In this document: positions 27,826-36,020 of the stretch, piece by piece
Layout of the letters: each line of letters begins with the position of its first letter
Numbering within the stretch: position 1 is the first letter of the stretch
Assembly: GCA_018971775.1 (NCBI GenBank)
Contig: JAGXAB010000019.1
Span: 19,781 to 83,780, forward strand
Origin: Cyanobacteria bacterium REEB67
Lineage (GTDB): Bacteria > Cyanobacteriota > Vampirovibrionia > Obscuribacterales > Obscuribacteraceae
DNA: 64,000 nucleotides
Direction of reading: 5' to 3'
Translations under genes and position numbers: made by a program
The notes under the pieces: model-generated
What the model was told of the DNA's origin: nothing
Seen by the model: only the letters and a program-made list of their open reading frames with translations
Database searches by the model: none

Positions 27826-28281
27826 TTACTCCCACTCCATGGCGCCTTTCTTCCAGGCATAAATCAGACCGACGGCCAGGATGGCCACAAACATGGTCAT
27901 TTCGACAGGACCAATCATGCGCAATCGGAGTATTTCCATCATGTTGCTGGAGGCGATCAGCTCGGCAAGCTTGGCGTCACCGACGATCAAACGAGGCAAA
28001 CTGTCAGTCGCCATCAACCAGGGAATGATGAAAATCACTTCAATGTCGAACAAAATAAAGAGCAGTGCGTACAAGTAGTAACGAATATCGAACTGCACCA
28101 GCGCTTCTTGCAACGGTCTCATACCGCACTCATAGGGCTGATTCTTCAGAGAATTGGGGCGGTGGTATCCAAGCGCCAATTGCAAAACCCAGGCCAGGAG
28201 TATCATCCCCAGAGCAGGCAAGGCAAAGGCCAGGACTACGAATATGATTATCTGAGCAAGCTGCAGGGAACTCTGGTCCAT
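27826..28281 (-). CDS. nuoA: NADH-quinone oxidoreductase subunit A
   Basis: The protein has 151 residues from ATG 28281, with AAGGAG about ten bases upstream. NuoA is a three-helix membrane subunit near the quinone site. The diagnostic loop is present: [13 protein letters not shown], followed by [19 protein letters not shown] with the conserved acidic residues. The segment between helices 2 and 3 is longer than usual by about 20 residues. It is the first gene of the operon. Confidence 0.94.
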   Translation of the reverse strand: MDQSSLQLAQIIIFVVLAFALPALGMILLAWVLQLALGYHRPNSLKNQPYECGMRPLQEALVQFDIRYYLYALLFILFDIEVIFIIPWLMATDSLPRLIVGDAKLAELIASSNMMEILRLRMIGPVEMTMFVAILAVGLIYAWKKGAMEWE

Positions 28282-28392
28282 GTAGATCCGTCTTCTCCTT
28301 CTAACAAAATCTCAAAATGATTGCCTAGAAAATGGGCTCGAGAATTTGCCTTAAAGCATAGCAGGCTGAATGCGAGCTTGGCCTGCCGCTAG

Positions 28393-28439
28393 ATTATAGC
28401 CAGGTAAGAAGATGGCTATTTAGGCTCTAAGAGGAGCCT
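28393..28439 (-). promoter_or_regulatory. Candidate nuo promoter with upstream inverted repeat
   Basis: On the minus strand a perfect TATAAT (28398-28393) lies about 112 bases before the nuoA ATG. No good -35 is seen at 17 bp. Just upstream is an inverted repeat AGGCTC-N6-GAGCCT (28422-28439) in the region where a -35 or an activator site would fall. The remaining part of the 331-base gap between nuoA and rnc shows nothing else convincing. Confidence 0.4.
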
Positions 28440-28612
28440 GAGAGACCGCTCATCATTATTGCTTTCCAATTAAGCGGGACCATTCTTGCCGAGATGGGCA
28501 TTCTCACAGGATAAAGAGTGAATACAACTTGGAAACAATGGTTAACAAAATAGGCGCCAGAGCCTCACCTCTTGTAGTCTCCTCTTAGGTAGGTAAGAGG
28601 TAGTGGAATCCC

Positions 28613-29428
28613 TTGAAAGCAGCAGTCTCTATAACAAATGTCATCAGTGTGCCCGACAGTCACGGCACCAAAAGCGCCAGTAGCCATTCGCATCGTATGA
28701 ACGCTCAAACAACAGCGATAAACCCCAAAAGGTTCAAAGAACTCGACCAGCTCTGTCACAAGCTGGGCGTCACCTGTGGACGCATGGGACTTGTCAACGA
28801 AGCTTTGACCCATTCTTCATATGCGGCCGAGCATGCCGCCGAAGGGATTAAGGACTCGGAAAAGCTGGAATTTTTCGGCGACGCGGTCCTGCGTTTTATC
28901 ATTTCAGAATATTTATTAGAACGTTTTCCTGATTATGATGAAGGCAAACTCACAGAGCTTCGCGCCGTACTTGTAAGCGATCGCATCCTGGCTGAAATCG
29001 CCCAGGAGATCGGACTATCCAAATACATTTTGCTCGGTCAAAAAGTACAGATGCGCCCGTCCATCATGGCCCAGGCCCTCGAAGCCCTGATCGGTGCGAT
29101 CTATCAGGATCTCGGCCTCTTCACCGTACAGACTCTCCTGGTCCGTGTCTTTGGTCATCAGACTACAGTTTGCGACCGCGATGAAGTCAAAGACAACTAC
29201 AAACAGCAGCTGCAGGAATACACACAGGGCAAGAGCATGGGCATTCCCATCTATTCTCTCGTGCATTCAGAAGGACCAAGCCACGACCTCGTCTTCACCG
29301 TTTCGGTGGAAGTAAGCGGCAAAATTATGGCCCAGGGTGTAGGCAAGTCGAAAAAGGCAGCCGAGCAGGAAGCGGCAAAAGCGGCCTATCAGATACTTGT
29401 CATCGAGCAATCAGCGCAATCGGCCTGA
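28613..29428 (+). CDS. rnc: Ribonuclease III
   Basis: RNase III cuts double-stranded RNA in rRNA processing and mRNA decay. The catalytic domain shows NEALTHSSYA and the signature SEKLEFFGDAVLRF; a second acidic site occurs in ALEALIGAIYQD. The double-stranded RNA-binding domain follows (DNYKQQLQEYTQGK to KAAEQEAAKAAYQIL). The frame opens at TTG 28613 (271 residues); ATG 28697 gives 243 residues and a more usual N-terminus, but has no clear ribosome site, so the start is uncertain. Downstream lies an unusually long RNA hairpin (29485-29517). Confidence 0.92.
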   Translation: MKAAVSITNVISVPDSHGTKSASSHSHRMNAQTTAINPKRFKELDQLCHKLGVTCGRMGLVNEALTHSSYAAEHAAEGIKDSEKLEFFGDAVLRFIISEYLLERFPDYDEGKLTELRAVLVSDRILAEIAQEIGLSKYILLGQKVQMRPSIMAQALEALIGAIYQDLGLFTVQTLLVRVFGHQTTVCDRDEVKDNYKQQLQEYTQGKSMGIPIYSLVHSEGPSHDLVFTVSVEVSGKIMAQGVGKSKKAAEQEAAKAAYQILVIEQSAQSA

Positions 29429-29484
29429 TTAGGGATCAGTGAAAGGTTTTTGACGCCGAGAAGACACCTGTCTGGCGAGGCTCA

Positions 29485-29517
29485 AAATGATGTGTGTACG
29501 TTGTATACACATCATTT
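29485..29517 (+). repeat. Near-perfect 15-bp hairpin with 3-nt loop after rnc
   Basis: AAATGATGTGTGTAC (29485-29499) is followed by GTT and then by its near-exact reverse complement (29503-29517). Fourteen Watson-Crick pairs and one G-T pair are formed. No T-run follows, so it is not a standard terminator. It lies 57 bases past the rnc stop. Confidence 0.85.
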
Positions 29518-29564
29518 AAGACTAAAAATCCGCCCCCAGCTCCCTAGGGTGAGAAATAACGACT

Positions 29565-29646
29565 AAAAGTTCTATAAAAAGTTCTATAAAAAGTTCTATA
29601 AAAAGTTCTATAAAAAGCTCTATAAAAAATCTATATGAAACTCTAT
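29565..29646 (+). repeat. Tandem array of ~12-bp AAAAAGTTCTAT units
   Basis: Seven head-to-tail copies are visible. The middle units (29576, 29588, 29600) are identical; the flanking ones are altered by single changes (GCTCTAT at 29612; AATCTAT at 29624; ATGAAACTCTAT at 29635). It is strongly A/T-rich and non-coding, and lies between the rnc hairpin and a strong terminator. Confidence 0.9.
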
Positions 29647-29649
29647 ATG

Positions 29650-29686
29650 AAAGGAAGGGAAAGTCTCAGACATTCCCTTCCTTTTT
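29650..29686 (+). terminator. Strong, probably bidirectional intrinsic terminator
   Basis: AAAGGAAGGGAA (29650-29661) pairs with TTCCCTTCCTTT (29673-29684), extended inside by GTC/GAC around a TCA loop, and followed by TTTTTGATTTTC on the plus strand. It separates rnc from the convergent gene at 29733 and ends with TTTC on the minus strand. Confidence 0.9.
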
Positions 29687-29732
29687 GATTTTCACTTGTT
29701 CTTCTTCAGATTATTCTGATTCTTCGGACTTC

Positions 29733-30227
29733 TTAGTTCGACGGAGCGAGATCCTGCAAGGTCGGGGGAGCGGCAGTGGCGCCCGGGACCGGCGAAGAGG
29801 TGGATGTAGTTGTAGTGGTCGTCGTGCTCTCGATATTGTGCACAGTAGGAGCTTCAGCGTTTACGCCCAGGCCGTTAGTGGTCTGGCCGCTGCCGATAAT
29901 CGGATCGACGGCTGCTTTTGAGGCAAGTTCGGTAGCTTCGGTGCGCAGACCGAGAGCTTCTTTCTCAGCACGGGCTGCTTTCAACTCGGACTCGGCTGCT
30001 TTCAAATTGGCTTTGGCCGCATCGAGCTGCTTTCTAGCTTGCTCGAGCTTGGCGTGAAGCTGATCGCATTTCTGAGCGGCAGCATCTAGTTCTGGTGTCG
30101 ACGCGGTCGCCGCCTGGCTCGCCTGCGCAGTTGTTGTCTTGTTGCCATAAAAATTGAGCGGATTAGCCACAGCCGCACCGACTGTAAGACTGGCCATAAC
30201 GGCTGCTGTTAATAGTTTCCCGGTCAT
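29733..30227 (-). CDS. Small secreted coiled-coil protein
   Basis: About 164 residues from ATG 30227, chosen because GGGGGAGAG lies directly upstream; the frame extends to 30275. The signal peptide (LLTAAVMASLTVGAAVANP) precedes an Ala/Lys/Glu heptad-rich helix (about residues 45-100: CDQLHAKLEQARKQLDAAK and onward). The C-terminal ~60 residues are Thr/Ser/Pro-rich with a run of seven Thr. No family was recognised. It is probably an exported structural or adaptor protein. Confidence 0.6.
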   Translation of the reverse strand: MTGKLLTAAVMASLTVGAAVANPLNFYGNKTTTAQASQAATASTPELDAAAQKCDQLHAKLEQARKQLDAAKANLKAAESELKAARAEKEALGLRTEATELASKAAVDPIIGSGQTTNGLGVNAEAPTVHNIESTTTTTTTSTSSPVPGATAAPPTLQDLAPSN

Positions 30228-30322
30228 TTCTCTCCCCCTTCCTAAAAATTCAAAGTTATCTCGGCCGCCGCTCACTCACGGGCCTAGTAAAGCTGTCGTT
30301 ATTATAAGGAAGGATTCAAAGA

Positions 30323-30460
30323 ATGGCACAAGAATATAACGTTCAAATCGGCTCAGGGAGCCAGCTTCCGCCGGTCACCGCCGGCAGCAAAAAGATACCG
30401 CCTGGACATGCACCATACCCATTCAATATAAGAAAGACGGATCCGACCGCTATCTATTAG
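30323..30460 (+). CDS. Candidate 45-residue protein
   Basis: ATG 30323 lies nine bases after AAGGAAGGA, an excellent ribosome site, and the frame runs 45 codons to TAG 30458. The product is polar, rich in Pro, Gly and Tyr, begins MAQEYNVQIGSGSQLPPV and ends RKTDPTAIY. It has no signal peptide or membrane segment. Support is the ribosome site and protein-like composition only. Confidence 0.4.
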   Translation: MAQEYNVQIGSGSQLPPVTAGSKKIPPGHAPYPFNIRKTDPTAIY

Positions 30461-30863
30461 TACTTAAAGGCTGGAAAGCCGCCTGGCAAAAGAGCGCAAA
30501 TATAAGCCGAATCTAACCTTGGCGCCCCAAAAACAGCGCTTAAAACTAAATGTTCATTTAAACCTGAGATTGTTCTCTTGAAAGCATTGAGCAGATTGGT
30601 CTATATTCTCTGTTTCGCCCATCTTGCGAGCTCGATTTGTAGCTTTAGAGCTTCAAATAGTAAAGCTTTCAGTAACTATGTGTGCTGATCCTGCGGCAGA
30701 AGTGCTTAGGGGCAGTAAACTAGAGAACTAAGCTAATCGCTAGAGCTTTGGACTTTCTTCCAGTTTGAAACCTCGGTTTTGAAACCAGTCTCAAACTAGA
30801 AGCAGAAGACAGAGCCCAGGGCGCCGGTGGCTCACGAAGCCAATTTTAGAGGTATGCAAACCC
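30461..30863 (+). promoter_or_regulatory. Leader region of the S1 gene with nested inverted repeats
   Basis: There is no ORF in this stretch of about 400 bases. Near its end, AGTTTGA (30762-30768) and TCAAACT (30791-30797) enclose a perfect inner hairpin GGTTT-TG-AAACC (30775-30786). The structure would fold in the mRNA about 67-100 nt ahead of the S1 start. S1 synthesis is autoregulated in several bacteria through its leader; such a role here is inference. Confidence 0.45.
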
Positions 30864-32015
30864 ATGTTGCTAACTGAGCCACACAATCCAAAGGCCAAGG
30901 GAGAGACTATTTCAGTGACAGAACAGCAAGTAGAGTCCAACTCAAAATCAGAATTCGAGCGCTTGCTCGAACAGTCTTTGAGTTTCAAGTTCGAGCAGGG
31001 TGACATTGTCAAAGGCATGGTAGTCCGCATCGAAAGAGACGGCATACTGGTTGACGTCGGCGGCAAATCGGAAGGATTTGTACCGCAGAAGGAAATCTCC
31101 AACATACCAGTCGATTCGATCGACGACGTATGTAAGGTCAACGAAAACCTTGAGTTCTACATCCTTAGAGAAGAAAACGAGAACGGTCAGTTGACCCTCT
31201 CGCTCAAGCGTGTAGCCCAGGCCCGTGGTTGGGTCCAGCTCGAAAATCAGAAGAAAAATGACGACACCATTCGCGCCAAGATTTCGGCCGTGGTCAAAGG
31301 TGGCGTAGTAGTAGATGTTTACGGTTTGCGCGGTTTCGTACCGGCCAGCCAATTGCGCGTCAAAGGCACGACTCCGGAAGAATTGATCGGTATGGAAATT
31401 CCGATGAAGATTCTCGAGACCGACACCAAGCGCAACAAACTGATCTTGAGCCAGAGACTGGCAGTCCAGGAAGAGAAAGCCGCTCAGCGCGAAAAAATTC
31501 TCTCCACCCTGGAATCCGGTCAAGTGGTTACCGGCGAAGTTGTCCGTATTGCAGATTTCGGTGCATTCATCGACCTCGGCGGCTTGGACGGTCTTCTCCC
31601 GATTTCCGAAATTTCCTGGGAGCGTGTATCGCATCCTTCCGACGTCCTCAAAGTCGGCCAGATGGTTACTACCAAAGTGCTCAAAGTGGATCAAGACAAG
31701 GGCCATATCAGCTTGAGCTTGAAACAGATGCAGCCTGATCCGTGGAAAGAAATCGAAGACAAGTTCTCCGAAGGACAAGTCGTCAACGGCACTGTTCGCA
31801 AGATTCAGAGCTTCGGCGCCTTCGTTCAGATCTATCCCGGTGTTGATGCTCTGCTCCCCACCGTTGAAATGTCCGAACAGCCTACCGCCAAGCCCGAAGA
31901 AATCGTGCAGGTCGGTCAGCAAGTCAAAGCGATCATCAAGAAGTTCTCTCCTAAAGAACACAAAATCAGCTTGAGCTTGAAAGGCATGGACGTAAGCGAT
32001 CTCCTCGGTTCCTAA
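30864..32015 (+). CDS. rpsA: 30S ribosomal protein S1 (four S1 domains)
   Basis: The protein has 383 residues from ATG 30864, with AGAGG ten bases upstream. S1 binds mRNA on the small subunit and assists initiation. Four OB-fold repeats lie at about residues 45-113, 132-197, 216-284 and 301-371, each with typical phrases: GDIVKGMVVRIERDGILVDV, GVVVDVYGLRGFVPASQL, GEVVRIADFGAFIDLGG and GTVRKIQSFGAFVQIYPGV. The linker phrase SLKQMQPDPW is typical of S1. Domain number is smaller than the six of Proteobacteria and nearer to cyanobacterial and Gram-positive forms. Confidence 0.92.
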   Translation: MLLTEPHNPKAKGETISVTEQQVESNSKSEFERLLEQSLSFKFEQGDIVKGMVVRIERDGILVDVGGKSEGFVPQKEISNIPVDSIDDVCKVNENLEFYILREENENGQLTLSLKRVAQARGWVQLENQKKNDDTIRAKISAVVKGGVVVDVYGLRGFVPASQLRVKGTTPEELIGMEIPMKILETDTKRNKLILSQRLAVQEEKAAQREKILSTLESGQVVTGEVVRIADFGAFIDLGGLDGLLPISEISWERVSHPSDVLKVGQMVTTKVLKVDQDKGHISLSLKQMQPDPWKEIEDKFSEGQVVNGTVRKIQSFGAFVQIYPGVDALLPTVEMSEQPTAKPEEIVQVGQQVKAIIKKFSPKEHKISLSLKGMDVSDLLGS

Positions 32016-32041
32016 TTTCCGAGAGCGCTAACAAAAAATTG

Positions 32042-32074
32042 AAAGTCCCGTCTCGAAAGAGGCGGGACTTTTTG
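32042..32074 (+). terminator. Intrinsic terminator of the S1 gene
   Basis: AAAGTCCCGTCTC and GAGGCGGGACTTT form a 13-bp stem around a GAAA tetraloop, followed by TTTG. It starts 27 bases after the S1 stop. Confidence 0.95.
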
Positions 32075-32108
32075 TTTGGGTGAAAGAAGTTGCCTGTGGA
32101 AGTGGCCC

Positions 32109-32228
32109 CTATTTCGAAATCGGTATTTCCAGGCGGCCGCGCTTGTCGACGAAGATCCAGGTCGGATTTAGAATTAGTGCCTTTTGTCGCAGGCGATAAG
32201 CGGTCACATTTGGGAAATCTTCAAACAT
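32109..32228 (-). pseudogene. Short ORF or gene remnant of 39 codons
   Basis: On the minus strand a frame of 39 codons from ATG 32228 to TAG 32109 reads like a real protein end (FPNVTAYRLRQKALILNP and then WIFVDKRGRLEIPISK). The same frame continues upstream with protein-like residues (EQPLTFHLDL) to a TAA, suggesting that a longer gene was lost. There is no ribosome site at the ATG. No family was recognised. The rest of the gap 32075-32451 shows nothing. Confidence 0.3.
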
Positions 32229-32451
32229 CAAATCAAGATGGAATGTAAGCGGTTGCTCGGCCTCGGCTTAGCTGAGCCTCAATGTGTAACGCTAAATCAG
32301 GGCTGTCACGAAAGCTTTCAAAATACGTTCCTCTGCTTCGATTATCACCGAGGAGAAAGCAACTGACAATGCTTACCGATTTCCTATTCGTCTGCTAATC
32401 TGACAACAGGCGCCCCGTTAATCTGGATTGCTTAGGGAGGATTCTCCCCGT

Positions 32452-33327
32452 ATGCTCGGAAGCCACAGCATCACACTGAGAAAGGGGTCAGAAAAGAGCT
32501 TTCCAGCGCTTTTCGCGATCACGTCTACTTATCTGGCCATATGCCTGTCGCTGTTTTGCACCGGCCAAGCATCAGCGCAGTCAAACAGCGATACCAGCGC
32601 CGCTACAGAATTTAGCCAAGCTCAAACGTTTGCGGCAAAAAGTCAGTACATCAGCGCCGTAAAACATTACAACAAGGCCATTGCAGCCGCACCCAACAAC
32701 ATCACTTATCGCTACCAACGCGGCCTTGCTAACTTGCAGTTGCACTGCGCCGACGAAGCGTTGAAAGATTTTGAATTTTGTCGGGCCAGAAATCCAAACA
32801 TGCCAATCAACTCGAAACTCTGGGCCGCCGCTTACCGTGCCGCGGATCAGTTTCAACCCGCCATCGAACAATACACTATTGCGCTCAAATCCGAGCCCAA
32901 AAAAACACAAGCCGATGTCTACTATGATCGCGCTCAGACTTATCTCGAGCATGACAAATACGCTCTGGCAGCCGCAGACTATACCAGCGCCATCAGCCTC
33001 AGACCGTATGAAGAGCGCTACTACCGCGAGCGCGCCAAGTGCCATGAAGCAATGAAAGATTATGCCGGGGCTCTTTCCGATTACGACTTGAGTTTAAAAG
33101 CGAATCCGGGCAACAAAAGCATCTATCTATCGCGCGCATTATGCTATTCACAGCTCGGCAAATACAAAGAAAGTATCGATGATTACGCCCGGGCCATCGC
33201 GGCAAAACCAAATGATGCCAAAGCTTATGCCATGCGAGCCAAGACGTACCAGAAAATGGGTAGAAATGAACTGGCGGAAAAAGATCGAAAAACGGCACGA
33301 GAACTCGGTGAGATGTTCCACATTTAG
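32452..33327 (+). CDS. Secreted TPR protein
   Basis: About 291 residues from ATG 32452, with AGGGAGG eleven bases upstream; a TTG at 32428 lies before this site and is excluded. A signal peptide with core AITSTYLAICLSLFC ends near ASAQS. Six or more TPR units follow, for example YISAVKHYNKAIAAAPNN, FQPAIEQYTIALKSEP, YALAAADYTSAISLRP and YKESIDDYARAIAAKPND, so nearly the whole mature chain is one superhelix. Protein binding outside the cytoplasm is inferred; the partner is unknown. Confidence 0.8.
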   Translation: MLGSHSITLRKGSEKSFPALFAITSTYLAICLSLFCTGQASAQSNSDTSAATEFSQAQTFAAKSQYISAVKHYNKAIAAAPNNITYRYQRGLANLQLHCADEALKDFEFCRARNPNMPINSKLWAAAYRAADQFQPAIEQYTIALKSEPKKTQADVYYDRAQTYLEHDKYALAAADYTSAISLRPYEERYYRERAKCHEAMKDYAGALSDYDLSLKANPGNKSIYLSRALCYSQLGKYKESIDDYARAIAAKPNDAKAYAMRAKTYQKMGRNELAEKDRKTARELGEMFHI

Positions 33328-33343
33328 TCAGCCAGCTAGGCCT

Positions 33344-35857
33344 CTACATCACACCGGGCACTTTGCCGATTAAAATCGATTGAATCAAAGCTTGCACGCA
33401 AGACGGATCCCAGGCCTTGCCGGCATTTGCCACCATTTCCTGTTGCACCTTGCCGGGTTCCATCGATTCACCGCTCTTCTTTGCCGATACTTTTTCATGA
33501 TAGTGATTGGCGCAACCGATAATTCTGGCGTAGAGAGGGATTTCCTCGCCCTTCAAACCGTGTGGATAGCCGTTGCCGTCAAACTCTTCGTGGTGCGCGC
33601 GAACGACAGGAGCCAGTTCTTTCAAATCAGGGAAAGACTCGAGCAAATCGGCGCCATCCATCGGATGATTCATCACCAGCAAAAGTTCAGTGTCGGAAAG
33701 TTCGCTTTCCAGTTTTTGCAAAATATTAGCAGCCGATCCAAGTTTGCCAAGATCGTGGACCAGAGCCGCCTGCCTTATCTTATCGATATCGTTTTGCGAG
33801 AGCAGCATTTCACGAGCAATGGCGCATGAGTATTCCGCGACCTGCCTGGCGTGCCCGTTTAGATATTTGTCCTTCGCTTCGATCTGATTTACCCAGCCGT
33901 CGATGCGGCCAAGCATGCGCATGTCGAGACCAGGCGTGGCGAAGATATAGTCCGAAGTAGCGTCCTGACTATTTTTACTGGACAGAAGCGCATCGAGTTT
34001 AGCTTTGGCGGTGGCTTCGTCTACTTCGGGGACAGGCTCGCTTGGAGCGGCGGCGGCAGCAGCTGCTTGCACCTGACTGGGCGGAGGCGGCGTCGAACCG
34101 AGTCTGTTCTTGAGAGGGCCGCCGCCACCCCCAGCGCCGCGAGCGCGGCCGAGCATGGAGCCGCCAAGACCACTGCGAGCGGGAGCGGCAGTCGGTGTTG
34201 GGATAGAATCGAGACTGGCAGCAGCGCCACCGCCGGCGGCGGCGGATGGTGCACCGATAGAGTCGAGGTCGCCCCAGTTTGAAGTTGAGGGAGCCGCGGG
34301 AGCGACAGCTTCGGGTGCAGCACTCGCCTGAGCAGCTGGAGAAGTGGGAGCCGCCGGCGGTGTGATATTAGTGAGACTGACCGTGCCCGGGGGAGCCGCG
34401 GCCGCTGGCGGCGCAGCTTGAATGACCGGAGCTTGCGGCTCGGGCGCAACTTGAGGCTCAGGCGGTACATAAGGGATGCCCGGCAAAACAGCGGGAGTTT
34501 TAACTGGTGCCTGCACCACCGGGGTGGCTACATCATCGAGCTCGCCAAAATCACCGAAATCAAGATCCGCATAAGGATCATGGGCCGTCGCCGATCCAGG
34601 GGCGGCACCAACCGGTAGAAACTCACCGGTGGCGGTGGCACTAGGCTGCTCGAACTGATCGCCGGTGCGAGCGTTGAATTGTGCGCCCGCTGGAATCTGT
34701 GAAGTCGGAGCAGCTGGAGCTTGGGGGGCTGGTGCTTGTTGAGCAGCGGGAGCCTGAGGTGCGGCAGCAGGAGCCGGCGACGCTTGCGGCTTGGGCGGAG
34801 GCGGTGGCGGAGCCTTGGGAGCGGTGGGCACCGGCATGGCACCGGTCTTGCTCGCCTGCGAAATTACTTGCTGACCCATCGCTCCTTTGAGAGCGCGGCG
34901 GACATCAACGGCGGAGCGAGTCGCTTCAGCTTGAGGCGTATTGACGATGCGCTGATGTAACTGCATGATCGGCTCGCGAGCTTTCTTCTCAGCCGGCAAT
35001 TTATAGAGCGCCTCGGCCACTTTGTCAGCGACGTTTTGCACCATGTCTATTTCATTGCGCGTCCAGGCCCGACGATAATCGCATTGCTGCAAAATTACGC
35101 ATCCGTGCGTACCTTCGCTGCTTTTCAGAGCCAGTCCTAAGAAGGATTTGACATTGATCAACTGCAATTCTTCTTGAGCCGGCGAAACATAACTGTTTTG
35201 CTGGCCTTCGAAAAGCTTGAGCGGTTCTTTGGCCAGGAGGGTCTGAGCAACAAGCGCCGAATCGGCAGATGGCCAGTAAGATTGCTGCAAACTCTGCACT
35301 TTTTCCTGCTGCCAAAATTCATAGCATTTCCAGCCGGCCTGGTTGTCATCGGTACAGATAAAGAGACAGCGGCTGACTTGCAAAGCCTTACCGAGAATAT
35401 TGACAACCATGAACAGGGCATCACCTATACCCAGCGAATAAGTCATCAAATTGCCGATTTCGACAATAAATGTCTCGCGGAAGGTATCGCGCTGAACGAT
35501 GTCGTTAATTTGAGCAAGGCGGATAATATCGCTCAGCTCGCCAAGCACCAGGCGGACAAGATTTAGCTCATCCGGCGAAACATCAGTAGAGGTGCGGCTG
35601 AGGGTAAGCGAACCAAAGGTCCGTCCCTGGAGAACAAGGGGCAACGTGGCTGAATGACCGGGGATGACAGGTGAGCCAGTCGAGCGATATTCACAAATGG
35701 ACGTGACGTTAGGATCGAGCGGATTGCTCAAAATTATCTGACAGGCGTCTGTGGAGAAGTGATCGCCTACGTCCTTTACGGTCGTCTCAAGGATCCGCTT
35801 CAGCTCTCGGACACCGGTCAGTTTTTGTACTAATTGTTGAACAAATGGACTGTTCAT
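33344..35857 (-). CDS. GAF-domain HD-GYP signalling protein
   Basis: About 837 residues from ATG 35857; GTG 35878 would add seven. Two GAF-like sensory regions fill about residues 10-120 and 130-300 (FSTDACQIILSNP, later SRCLFICTDDN and SFLGLALKSSEGTHGCVIL). A low-complexity Ala/Pro-rich linker of about 330 residues follows. The C-terminal ~175 residues form an HD-GYP-type domain: LVHDLGKLG gives the HD pair, NHPMDGADLL the next His, and HHEEFDGNGYPHGLKG the HHE and GYP motifs. HD-GYP proteins hydrolyse cyclic di-GMP. Late metal residues are less standard (CANHYHEK where a D is frequent), so activity is not assured. Confidence 0.85.
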   Translation of the reverse strand: MNSPFVQQLVQKLTGVRELKRILETTVKDVGDHFSTDACQIILSNPLDPNVTSICEYRSTGSPVIPGHSATLPLVLQGRTFGSLTLSRTSTDVSPDELNLVRLVLGELSDIIRLAQINDIVQRDTFRETFIVEIGNLMTYSLGIGDALFMVVNILGKALQVSRCLFICTDDNQAGWKCYEFWQQEKVQSLQQSYWPSADSALVAQTLLAKEPLKLFEGQQNSYVSPAQEELQLINVKSFLGLALKSSEGTHGCVILQQCDYRRAWTRNEIDMVQNVADKVAEALYKLPAEKKAREPIMQLHQRIVNTPQAEATRSAVDVRRALKGAMGQQVISQASKTGAMPVPTAPKAPPPPPPKPQASPAPAAAPQAPAAQQAPAPQAPAAPTSQIPAGAQFNARTGDQFEQPSATATGEFLPVGAAPGSATAHDPYADLDFGDFGELDDVATPVVQAPVKTPAVLPGIPYVPPEPQVAPEPQAPVIQAAPPAAAAPPGTVSLTNITPPAAPTSPAAQASAAPEAVAPAAPSTSNWGDLDSIGAPSAAAGGGAAASLDSIPTPTAAPARSGLGGSMLGRARGAGGGGGPLKNRLGSTPPPPSQVQAAAAAAAPSEPVPEVDEATAKAKLDALLSSKNSQDATSDYIFATPGLDMRMLGRIDGWVNQIEAKDKYLNGHARQVAEYSCAIAREMLLSQNDIDKIRQAALVHDLGKLGSAANILQKLESELSDTELLLVMNHPMDGADLLESFPDLKELAPVVRAHHEEFDGNGYPHGLKGEEIPLYARIIGCANHYHEKVSAKKSGESMEPGKVQQEMVANAGKAWDPSCVQALIQSILIGKVPGVM

Positions 35858-36020
35858 AGATGCCCGGTTAGTAAACACTCAATCATAAGCACTCTATCAT
35901 GGCAAAAACGCCGCAATATTCCTACCTCTAACTATCTTTTCACACTAAATAGGAGAAGACCACAATCTGACTGAAAAGATTGCCAAAAGAACGGCCACTG
36001 GCGGAGATGACGAGAGATTT

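Noticed and set aside
28282..28612. tRNA or small RNA gene between nuoA and rnc
   Set aside because: No cloverleaf, no TPsiC-like box and no terminator; only promoter-like elements are seen.
29565..29646. CRISPR array
   Set aside because: Units are only ~12 bp, contiguous without spacers, and no cas genes are nearby.
30948..31961. 337-codon minus-strand ORF
   Set aside because: Antisense to the ribosomal protein S1 gene, which has four clear S1 domains and a terminator.
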